Positions 1-4,882 of a stretch of DNA of 5,462 nucleotides are shown piece after piece. The translations under genes and the position numbers were made by a program. The DNA is from CAYVFC01 sp964450715 (GTDB taxonomy: Bacteria; Myxococcota_A; Polyangia; Polyangiales; JAFGIB01): the NCBI GenBank assembly GCA_964450715.1, contig CAYVFC010000255.1, positions 1-5,462 on the forward strand. The letters are read 5' to 3'. Numbering within the stretch: the first letter of the stretch is position 1; every line of letters begins with the position of its first letter. Under the pieces are notes generated by a model. It was not told the origin of the DNA. It made no database searches and was given only the letters and a program-made list of their open reading frames with translations.

Positions 1-207
1 CTCTCCTCCTTCGCCCGCCGCCGCCGCGTCCGCGTTGCCGGCCGTGCCCGCCTCGCTCGAGCCGCCGGTCGCCGCCGTTGGCTGGCCCCCGCCGTCCGGC
101 TGGCCGGGCTCACGCCGGGCCTCGCTCGAGCAGCCACTTACAATGGCGGCTATCAATGCGACAGTCGTCGTGACGCGGGTGGGGAATAGCCCGGGGACGA
201 GAGTCAT
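1..207 (-). CDS. Partial lipoprotein with Gly/Ala-rich linker (N-terminal 69 codons)
   Basis: Reading leftward from an ATG at 207, 69 codons stay open to the window edge, so only the N-terminus is present. Residues 1-11 are short and weakly basic (Arg11). Residues 12-24 form a hydrophobic segment, and I-V-S-G-C (residues 22-26) is a good lipobox with Cys26 as the predicted lipidated residue. Ser-Ser at +2/+3 would, by the E. coli rule, favour outer-membrane sorting. The rest of the visible protein is a Gly/Ala/Gln/Glu-rich linker (PGQPDGGGQPTAATGG and onward), the same style as the two lipoproteins transcribed the other way. An in-frame stop at 214-216 makes 207 the most upstream ATG. There is no good Shine-Dalgarno sequence, but a promoter-like element ends 8 bp before the start. 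The functional domain lies outside the window, so no role can be given. Confidence 0.75.
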   Translation of the reverse strand, partial: MTLVPGLFPTRVTTTVALIAAIVSGCSSEARREPGQPDGGGQPTAATGGSSEAGTAGNADAAAAGEGGE

Positions 208-496
208 GGTCGATCACTCTATCCAAAGGGTGTTGGCGTGGCAATCCGAGCGGAGCCCGACGCGCGATGGCAGGGCATCCTGCCGGCAACATCTCTTTTC
301 TTACCCTGTGGTTCCTTCTCTTTTCCGGGTCGAATTTTTTTCATCCTGCCGGCCTCGTGGCGCATCTTGTAGGTAAAGGTGTTCTCATGCCTCGGGGAAG
401 CGTTTCGCTCCTCGAGGCGGGTGGTGGTCCATTAAGAAGCCTGTTCTCGCGCGAGCGGATTTTTCTTCGGCAACTGCGGAGGAAGGTAGGAGACCC
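208..496. promoter_or_regulatory. Divergent intergenic region between two lipoprotein transcription units
   Basis: These 289 bp separate the left lipoprotein start (207, minus) from the vWA lipoprotein start (497, plus). The leftward promoter candidate is inside it. It also carries a 12-bp perfect direct repeat CATCCTGCCGGC at 276-287 and 342-353, a T-rich stretch around 334-341, and a 10-bp palindrome CTCGCGCGAG at 446-455. The end carries the purine-rich ribosome binding site TAGGAG (487-492) for the rightward gene. I found no convincing -35/-10 or sigma54 site for the rightward gene. Confidence 0.6.
216..244 (-). promoter_or_regulatory. Sigma70-like promoter for the left lipoprotein gene
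   Basis: On the minus strand TTGCCA (239-244, 5 of 6 to the -35 consensus) and TAGAGT (216-221, 4 of 6 to the -10 consensus) are separated by exactly 17 bp. Only 8 bp separate the -10 hexamer from the ATG at 207, so transcription would begin about at the start codon. That fits the missing ribosome binding site and suggests a leaderless mRNA. This is a pattern match only. Confidence 0.4.
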
Positions 497-1624
497 ATGA
501 AACGATATGGCAGGCTTCTCGGCACTACCCTGGGCGTCTGCATTCTTTGTTTCTGCGCTTGCTCGGGAGACGACGACTCCTCGGAGCAGGGCGCGGGCAG
601 CGGCGGCGCGGACAGCGCCGACGGCGGGGGAAGGGGTGGGAGCGGCGGGTCGATCGCCGGACTGGACGAGGGCGAGGACTGCGTCGAGGACATCGTGGCG
701 GGCGAGACCGTGCCGCTCGACATCTACATCATGTTCGACCAGTCCGGCTCCATGCTGGCCGAGGTGGAGAACGGCGAGACGCTGATCGACCTGGTGCGCG
801 AGGCGACCGCGAGCTTCCTCTCCGATCCGGCCAGCGTGGGCATCGGAGCCGGCATCGGCTACTTCGGGTACATGCCCATCGGCGAGACCTCGTGCGATCC
901 GGCGGACTATGCCACGCCCGACGTGCCCATCGACCTGCTGCCGGACAACGCCGGCGCGGTAGTGGATTCGCTCGACAGCGTGACCCCCACCGGGGAGACC
1001 CCCACCGGCGCGGCCATCCGCGGCGCCTGCGACTACGCGCAGGGCTACCGGGAGGCGCACCCGGACCATATCGTGGTCATCCTGCTGGTGACCGACGGCG
1101 AGCCCAAGGCGCCGCTCTCTTCGGAAAAGGGCTGCGAGCCCACGCTGGCCGATGCGGCGGAGGCCGCCGTCGAGTGCTCCGCCGGCGATGCCCCGATTCC
1201 CGTCTACGTGCTGGGGGTGGGCGACGCGCTCGAGAACCTCGACCAGATCGCCGAAGCCGGCGACACCGGGAGCGCCTACCTGGTGGAGGAGAGCAGCAAC
1301 GTCAGCGAAAAGGTGCTGCGCGCGATGAACGATATTCGGGGCGACGCCCTCATCCCCTGCGAGTTCCTGATCCCCGAGCCCGCCGAGGGCGAGATGCTGG
1401 ACTACGCGCGGGTCAATGCCATCTTCACCGATCCGGAGGGGGCGGAGCAAGTGATCGGCAACGTACAGGGCGAGGGTGATTGCGACCCGCAGACGGGCGG
1501 ATGGTACTACGACGACCCGGAAGCTCCCACCCGGATCATCCTGTGCGGGACGACCTGCGAGCAGGTGACGGGCGAGGGCGGCCGCTTCGAGATCGCGCTC
1601 GGCTGCGCCACCCAGATTGGCTAG
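497..1624 (+). CDS. vWA-domain lipoprotein with complete MIDAS motif
   Basis: A 375-aa exported protein. The start has Lys2/Arg3/Arg6, a hydrophobic stretch at 7-21 and a lipobox-like F-C-A-C, with Cys22 the likely lipidated residue, followed by an Asp/Ser/Gly-rich linker (about 24-58). From about residue 72 a von Willebrand factor A domain begins: strand LDIYIMF leads into the MIDAS motif D-Q-S-G-S at 81-85, a conserved Thr in T-P-T-G (168-171 or just before), and V-T-D-G-E at 198-202. All MIDAS metal ligands are therefore present, so divalent-cation-dependent ligand binding is plausible. Many cysteines (62, 133, 178, 213, 227, 288, 329, 350, 354, 370) suggest disulfides outside the cytoplasm. 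The region after about 285 is not recognised. TAGGAG lies 4 bp before the ATG. It is probably co-transcribed with the next gene 29 bp downstream. Surface adhesion or protein binding is inferred from the fold; the ligand is unknown. Confidence 0.9.
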   Translation: MKRYGRLLGTTLGVCILCFCACSGDDDSSEQGAGSGGADSADGGGRGGSGGSIAGLDEGEDCVEDIVAGETVPLDIYIMFDQSGSMLAEVENGETLIDLVREATASFLSDPASVGIGAGIGYFGYMPIGETSCDPADYATPDVPIDLLPDNAGAVVDSLDSVTPTGETPTGAAIRGACDYAQGYREAHPDHIVVILLVTDGEPKAPLSSEKGCEPTLADAAEAAVECSAGDAPIPVYVLGVGDALENLDQIAEAGDTGSAYLVEESSNVSEKVLRAMNDIRGDALIPCEFLIPEPAEGEMLDYARVNAIFTDPEGAEQVIGNVQGEGDCDPQTGGWYYDDPEAPTRIILCGTTCEQVTGEGGRFEIALGCATQIG

Positions 1625-1640
1625 CGACCGGAGCCGTGAC

Positions 1641-1647
1641 AAGGAGG
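1641..1647 (+). promoter_or_regulatory. Ribosome binding site deciding the start of the second lipoprotein
   Basis: AAGGAGG lies 6 bp before the ATG at 1654. The reading frame stays open upstream to an ATG at 1480, inside the previous gene. This strong SD, together with the signal peptide that immediately follows 1654, fixes 1654 as the start. Confidence 0.85.
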
Positions 1648-1653
1648 ACGGGC

Positions 1654-3060
1654 ATGATGACGGCAAGTAGAGAGCAACGTCTGGTGGTCGCGCTGGTGCT
1701 GCTGGCGAGCTTGCTCGGCTGTGCCGGCGACGATGGTTCGGCGGGGGAAGATGGCGGCGCCGACGGCGATGTGACCGCGACCAATAGGCCGGACGGCAGC
1801 GTGGCCGGGAGCGGCGCGCAGAACGGGGGAGAGGTGACCGATGCGGCCGCCGGCAATGAGGCCGGTGGCGAAGACACCGCCGACGGCGGCGCGACCGCCG
1901 AGTCGGAGGGCGGGGCCGGACAGGAGCCCGGCGCCGCTGGAACCGGCGGAGCGAGCGAGCCGGTCACCAGCGGGTCGCGCTTCGATGGCGCGGGCACGAC
2001 CGCCGGCTACCCGCTCGATCCCGGCGATGGCCCGGAGACGGCGGGCGACTGCCCTCAGCCGGGCAGCGCCGCCGGCAGCGACGAGGTCACCGTGATCGAC
2101 GCGGCCGACGTCTGCTTTTACGGCGAGAACGATTCGACCACGCCGGCCGCCACCGCGGAGTACATCGTTGAAAACGTGGACGGCGCCGAGTACGTGCACC
2201 TGCGGGTGACCTTTGACCCTGCCTTCGTGGACAACACCTACGGCGCGAACGCGGTGGGCTGGAGCCCGAAGCGCGGGCACAACTTCGACGACCTGGTCAA
2301 GAGCGATCACGTGGAGCTGATGCTGAGCGACGGCGACGGCGTGCTGGCCATGCACTTCAAGGTCGACTACATCGAGGCCGACAGCTCGAAACCCTGCGGC
2401 TACGGCACGGCGGGGGTCACGGGCGGCGACGGCCAGATGTTCGTGGGAGACGCGGCCGACGTGCTGGCGGTGGCCACCTCGCTGGACCGGAACCTCAACG
2501 GCTGCGGTTACTGCGAGACCCAGGACTCGCCCGCCACCGACGAGGGCTACACCCCGAACGACGCCACGCCTGAGTGGGACTACCGGATGGTGTACGGGGT
2601 CTGGATCGACGCCGACGCCTTCGGCGCGTCGGGCTTCGGCAGCGTGGACATCGAGTACGTGCACGCCTCTCCGGCCAAGGGCTCGGGCGACACCGTCATC
2701 GTGGATCCCGGCCCCTGCCCGCCCGAGTGGGACGAGCCCTACTGCCCGCCCCACCTGATCGAGGAGGGCGGCAACTGCGGCACGACCCCGGACGGAGGGG
2801 TGTCCACCGACGGCGGCACCACCCCGGACGGCGGGGTGCCCGAGGAAGAATGCGACGACGGGTCCATCGAGTACCTCACCTCCGAGGGGAGCATCTGCGC
2901 GCCCGAGGGCGAGGGCGGCGGCTGCGCCGAGGGATATGTCGAGTACGTCACCTTCGACGGCGCGGTCTGCGCGCCGGTGCCCGGGGAAGGCGGCGTCTGC
3001 CCGCAGGGCTTCACGCTCGATCCGGTCAGCGAGGGCGAGATCTGCATCCCGGAGAAGTGA
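1654..3060 (+). CDS. Cys-repeat lipoprotein, second gene of the vWA operon
   Basis: A 468-aa exported protein starting at the second of two possible in-frame ATGs. Arg6/Arg9 precede a hydrophobic core (10-22), and L-L-G-C gives a clear lipobox with Cys23 lipidated. Residues 24-118 are a low-complexity Gly/Ala/Asp/Glu linker. Residues about 140-350 form a compact, aromatic- and Asp-rich domain with alternating hydrophobic strands and clustered cysteines (133, 154, 248, 284, 287). I cannot assign it to a named family, but the strand pattern suggests a beta-sandwich-like extracellular domain. A Cys/Pro patch (355-375) and a T-T-P-D-G-G-V linker repeated twice (377-395) lead to three C-terminal Cys repeats (400-466). 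The 29-bp gap and shared lipoprotein architecture argue for an operon with the vWA gene and possibly for physical partnership of the products. Function is unknown; a surface role is inferred. Confidence 0.88.
   Translation: MMTASREQRLVVALVLLASLLGCAGDDGSAGEDGGADGDVTATNRPDGSVAGSGAQNGGEVTDAAAGNEAGGEDTADGGATAESEGGAGQEPGAAGTGGASEPVTSGSRFDGAGTTAGYPLDPGDGPETAGDCPQPGSAAGSDEVTVIDAADVCFYGENDSTTPAATAEYIVENVDGAEYVHLRVTFDPAFVDNTYGANAVGWSPKRGHNFDDLVKSDHVELMLSDGDGVLAMHFKVDYIEADSSKPCGYGTAGVTGGDGQMFVGDAADVLAVATSLDRNLNGCGYCETQDSPATDEGYTPNDATPEWDYRMVYGVWIDADAFGASGFGSVDIEYVHASPAKGSGDTVIVDPGPCPPEWDEPYCPPHLIEEGGNCGTTPDGGVSTDGGTTPDGGVPEEECDDGSIEYLTSEGSICAPEGEGGGCAEGYVEYVTFDGAVCAPVPGEGGVCPQGFTLDPVSEGEICIPEK
2851..3057 (+). 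repeat. Three tandem C-x2-G-x8-G-x2-C-x-P protein repeats
   Basis: Within the second lipoprotein, Cys400-Cys415, Cys424-Cys439 and Cys449-Cys464 are each spaced by exactly 15 residues. Each unit has Gly at +3 and +12 and a Pro two residues after the second Cys. Units are 24-25 residues apart and joined by Gly/Glu-rich spacers. Each probably forms one small disulfide loop. The preceding segment E-G-G-N-C (371-375) resembles the end of a degenerate fourth unit. Confidence 0.8.
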
Positions 3061-3204
3061 GCAGCAAGCCAGAGAAGATCGGCGTTGCAGCGCTTCGACG
3101 GCGATCCGGTGTACTACGGCCGGTTCCCCGGCATGGCTGCTTGTCACGGGGTCGTCCCGGACCGCCTCGTTGACAATGATTTCGTCTGGCATCCGTTTGC
3201 TCAT

Positions 3205-3336
3205 ACGGGTTTCCTGGGCGGTGAGGTTACCCTCGGCCTAGGCGACGAGGGAAACGCCCGTTTCCAGATCCCGTGCGCCTGATTTCGGCACGGGCAGATC
3301 TGGAGGGTAGGGTGAACCCTCTCCTTTCCGGGAGGG
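3205..3336 (+). terminator. Nested hairpins downstream of the lipoprotein operon, candidate terminator
   Basis: Three successive structures can form. First, ACGGG/TTTCC (3205-3214) pairs with GGAAA and CCCGT (3250-3261) around a CG bulge, with CCTCG/CGAGG inside. Second, AGAT plus CCCGTGC (3266-3276) pairs with GCACGGG and ATCT (3288-3301) with a three-base bulge. Third, GAGGGT (3303-3308) pairs with ACCCTC (3316-3321) over a 7-base loop and is followed by TCCTTTCC. No true U-tract follows, so intrinsic termination is uncertain; Rho-dependent termination or a processed 3' end are alternatives. GGGAGGG at 3330-3336 could compete for the CCCTC arm. Confidence 0.4.
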
Positions 3337-3411
3337 CGGCGTGACGAGGCGCCAGGGATCTGCAAATGGCTGTCGCGGTTGTGGGCCGCGCTGGCTGGTC
3401 CGTCACAGATA

Positions 3412-3427
3412 GGACAGGTTCCTGTCC
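3412..3427. promoter_or_regulatory. 16-bp perfect dyad, operator-like
   Basis: GGACAGG-TT-CCTGTCC is a perfect 7-bp inverted repeat with a 2-bp centre. Three bases later GTCACC (3430-3435) and GGTGAC (3441-3446) form another inverted repeat with a 5-bp spacer. Such compact dyads suit a dimeric DNA-binding protein. No adjacent promoter is evident, so the role is open. Confidence 0.35.
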
Positions 3428-3440
3428 AGGTCACCGCCGG

Positions 3441-3484
3441 GGTGACTCCAGGCCGGCTCCAGGGTGGCTCCAGAATGGCTCCAG
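3441..3484 (+). repeat. Four tandem 11-bp repeats, consensus ending GGCTCCAG
   Basis: Units 3441-3451, 3452-3462, 3463-3473 and 3474-3484 are each 11 bp and all end in (G/A)CTCCAG; three of the four carry GGCTCCAG. Only the first two or three bases of each unit vary much. Degenerate ACTCCA and AGTCCA motifs follow at 3505-3510 and 3515-3520. The 11-bp period places the motifs on nearly the same DNA face, consistent with an iterated protein-binding site, although a neutral minisatellite is equally possible. Confidence 0.65.
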
Positions 3485-3613
3485 GACCGGGGATGACTTG
3501 TGGGACTCCAAGGCAGTCCAGGGTACTCGACCGGGGAGCAAAAAGCGGTGTGTTATTGAACCCTTGCGGGGAAAAGCGTGCGATATCACCGGGTTAGAGA
3601 ATACGTCCTGTAA

Positions 3614-3638
3614 GGGTTCAAGTCCCGTCTCCCGCTCC
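3614..3638 (+). other. tRNA-Gly-like 3' end, candidate attachment-site remnant
   Basis: GGGTTCAAGTCCC has the form of a T-arm (loop TTCAAGT closed by GGG/CCC). It is followed at the right distance by CTCCCGC-T-CC, which matches the 3' acceptor strand, discriminator and CC of bacterial tRNA-Gly genes whose 5' end is GCGGGAG. A five-base GCGGG at 3566-3570 could pair with CCCGC, but the two outermost T-stem pairs are imperfect and no D-arm or anticodon arm folds between. This is not a functional tRNA. A 3' tRNA fragment of this kind is the usual mark of tyrosine-recombinase integration. No integrase gene is in the window. Confidence 0.5.
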
Positions 3639-3654
3639 GATTTTTGAAGTACTT

Positions 3655-3687
3655 ACGGCTGGTCGGAAAATGGCTCCAACCAGCCGT
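3655..3687. terminator. 9-bp-stem hairpin between the tRNA-like fragment and the protease gene
   Basis: ACGGCTGGT (3655-3663) pairs perfectly with ACCAGCCGT (3679-3687) over a 15-base loop. It lies 90 bp past the stop of the minus-strand protease gene and could end that transcript, or act on rightward transcription, where TTTCCACTTT follows. Neither side has a clean U-tract. The loop contains AATGGCTCCA, the same ten bases found in the last 11-bp tandem unit at 3474-3483. Confidence 0.4.
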
Positions 3688-3777
3688 TTCCACTTTAAGC
3701 CTGAAGCCTGGATGTTCCGCCAGAGTTCCACCTCCGGTCCGTGCGGTTGGCGACGTAACGGAGCGCGCCCGAACATC

Positions 3778-4173
3778 TCACAGCGGTTCGCACACCAACA
3801 CACCTCGGCCGTAGTCCACGGTTACCTTGAACCGCCGGAAGAAGTCCAGGCCGATGAGCGCGGCGATGCCCCAGGTGGGGTCGAAGCGCGAGACCATCAC
3901 CTCGAACTCGTCGATGGTGTGACCGCAGATCGTGATCGAGGGCAGCGAGATCCTGGCGTACTTCTGTGTCTCCAGTCCCGGTTTGATCGGGATCTCGGCG
4001 GCAGGCGGCTTCACCGAACCGAGGGGTGCCAAGAACTCATCGCTGAACTCCGTCCATGGCGCACCGGTGTCGGTGACTCCGTCGAAATGCAGGTTTCGGC
4101 CTGATTCGTCTGTTACGAAGAACTCGGTGTGGATGTGGTGCTGGGAGGTGTCAAAGGGCGTAACGGTGCGCAT
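3778..4173 (-). CDS. Retropepsin-like aspartic protease, single domain
   Basis: A 131-aa protein with the hallmarks of a single-domain retroviral-type (clan AA) aspartic protease. A catalytic D-T-G-A triad is at residues 35-38 after beta-strand-like sequence. Near the C-terminus, A-L-I-G-L-D-F-F (about 105-112) followed by F-K-V-T-V-D-Y is the usual second signature. Such proteins are active as dimers. The length fits one domain, with no transmembrane segment or signal peptide, so it should be cytoplasmic. Oddly, the residue after DTGA is Pro (DTGAP) where Ser, Thr or Asp is usual. The frame is open further upstream; the ATG at 4173 was chosen because AGGGGG lies 10 bp before it and the domain fits. 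It overlaps the upstream small gene by 23 bp, suggesting translational coupling. Third-position G+C is high, supporting real coding. The substrate is unknown. Confidence 0.8.
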   Translation of the reverse strand: MRTVTPFDTSQHHIHTEFFVTDESGRNLHFDGVTDTGAPWTEFSDEFLAPLGSVKPPAAEIPIKPGLETQKYARISLPSITICGHTIDEFEVMVSRFDPTWGIAALIGLDFFRRFKVTVDYGRGVLVCEPL

Positions 4174-4393
4174 GGCTTCGCAGCCCCCTGAACGTCGATT
4201 CCCCGGTGTAACGGAAGGCGATGCGGTCACTCTGCGCAGGAAATTGGGATACCCGATGCATATCAGTTGAATAGTATTCGACAAAACCCGAAACCAGGCG
4301 ATCCGAGTCGTCTGTCTCGTAGTCAACGATCAGCAGCCACTGGTCCGGGTACCGCTTCTTCATCTCCTGCCAGGATAGTCTTTCTCTTTCCAT
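4151..4393 (-). CDS. 80-aa small protein paired with the retropepsin-like protease
   Basis: A short, hydrophilic protein beginning MERERLSWQEMKKRYPDQW, with a later Y-T-G-E segment (residues 62-65) and a basic C-terminal end. I recall similar short proteins (sW-x-E-i-k-x-x-Y-P-x-q-W near the start, Y-T-G near the end) beside bacterial retropepsin-like protease genes, but no function is known to me. It ends inside the protease start, and both genes are on the minus strand, so they form a two-gene unit. The start at 4393 was chosen over an ATG at 4477 because the family-like motif begins at once and a promoter-like element lies just upstream. The longer form, 108 aa, cannot be excluded. There is no clear Shine-Dalgarno sequence. 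It could be a regulator, chaperone or substrate of the protease; that is conjecture. Confidence 0.7.
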   Translation of the reverse strand: MERERLSWQEMKKRYPDQWLLIVDYETDDSDRLVSGFVEYYSTDMHRVSQFPAQSDRIAFRYTGESTFRGLRSHAHRYAL

Positions 4394-4400
4394 CACTTCG

Positions 4401-4429
4401 AGTATGTGAGCGAGCTGGAGGCAGGTCAA
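4401..4429 (-). promoter_or_regulatory. Sigma70-like promoter for the small-protein/protease unit
   Basis: On the minus strand TTGACC (4424-4429, 5 of 6) and CATACT (4401-4406, 4 of 6) are separated by exactly 17 bp. Seven bases separate the -10 hexamer from the ATG at 4393, so the transcript would start at or next to the start codon, consistent with the absent Shine-Dalgarno sequence. The same geometry is seen at 216-244. Confidence 0.45.
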
Positions 4430-4841
4430 GATTCGTACTCTCGGCAAAGTAAGGACGTGTCCCAGGAACGTCGGCATTTCGCCGGCAGATTTCGAGGCGC
4501 CTCATTGCGGAGCGCACGGCGGGAAGGGGGCGGACCGAACAATCGAAAAAACCTCGCCGCGCAGCGGGGAGCGGCCAGCCGGCGCTCGAACAGGAGGCGC
4601 CGGGGTTGTTGGAGTGCGGACTATTGTCTATCGTCAACATGGCGATCACGGCTGACCGTCCTCAACCCGGGAACGAGCATGTCGTGGCCGCTTTTCGCGG
4701 GTGGGAAGTCAAACCGCCCTCTCGACGGTGAGTCGATGAGCTATCGGTCCCCGGAGCCCTTCGGCGCCAAAGCGGAACCGGCAGGTGGTACCTTCACCGC
4801 GTCCGGCGCCGACGGTCGGGAAACGAATCCGGACACGATGG

Positions 4842-4872
4842 CGCACGCAGGCGGGCGCGGTTTGTGCGTGCG
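4842..4872 (-). terminator. Hairpin just past the 82-aa gene, candidate terminator
   Basis: CGCACGCA (4842-4849) and TGCGTGCG (4865-4872) form a perfect 8-bp GC-rich stem with a 15-base loop. It begins 10 bp past the stop of the minus-strand gene that ends at 4883. No U-tract follows on that strand, so termination efficiency is uncertain. Confidence 0.35.
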
Positions 4873-4882
4873 AGCGCGCATA

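Larger units (their letters stand above)
3061..3777. other. 717-bp interval without a convincing gene, rich in repeats and dyads
   Basis: The short open frames here lack ribosome binding sites and recognisable protein features. Instead the interval holds nested inverted repeats after the operon (3205-3336), a 16-bp dyad and a 6-bp inverted repeat (3412-3446), an 11-bp tandem repeat (3441-3484), a tRNA-Gly-like 3' end (3614-3638) and a 9-bp-stem hairpin (3655-3687). A small hairpin GCCGG-TTCC-CCGGC lies at 3119-3132. Third-position G+C bias typical of the left genes is lost after 3060. Confidence 0.6.
4394..4882. other. 489-bp interval between two minus-strand genes; no supported gene
   Basis: Open frames here are Arg/Ser-rich shadows without ribosome binding sites. 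The interval carries the promoter-like element at 4401-4429, a 10-bp palindrome GAGGCGCCTC (4494-4503), a hairpin CCGGCGC/GCGCCGG with an 11-base loop (4579-4603), a long-range inverted repeat TCGGCGCC/GGCGCCGA (4761-4768 and 4805-4812) with GGTG/CACC nested inside, and a hairpin near the next gene's stop (4842-4872). Decayed genes are possible but none is recognisable. Confidence 0.5.

Noticed and set aside
359..373. Sigma54 promoter for the vWA gene (TGGCGCATCTTGTA)
   Set aside because: The GG-to-GC spacing fails: no GC lies ten bases after GG.
547..1479. Plus-strand alternative frame of 310 codons inside the vWA gene
   Set aside because: Arg/Gly-dominated translation typical of a frame-shifted GC-rich gene; no motif.
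1480..1653. N-terminal extension of the second lipoprotein from an upstream ATG
   Set aside because: It lies inside the vWA gene, has no SD and would bury the signal peptide; AAGGAGG before 1654 settles the start.
341..1666. Minus-strand open frame of 441 codons opposite the vWA gene
   Set aside because: Antisense shadow of a gene with an intact MIDAS motif; no domain and no start signal of its own.
1621..3204. Long minus-strand open frame of 527 codons opposite the second lipoprotein
   Set aside because: It is antisense to a gene with SD, signal peptide, lipobox and regular Cys repeats. Its composition (Val/Ala/Arg/Gly/His-rich) is what GC-rich codons give when read backwards.
3085..3282. 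65-codon plus-strand frame just after the operon
   Set aside because: It needs a TTG start with poor SD and is merely the read-through frame after the TGA at 3058. The sequence looks somewhat protein-like, so a decayed gene is possible, but I cannot support it.
3566..3640. Complete tRNA gene
   Set aside because: GCGGG could pair with CCCGC, but position 7 mismatches, the T-stem has a mismatch, and no D-arm or anticodon arm forms.
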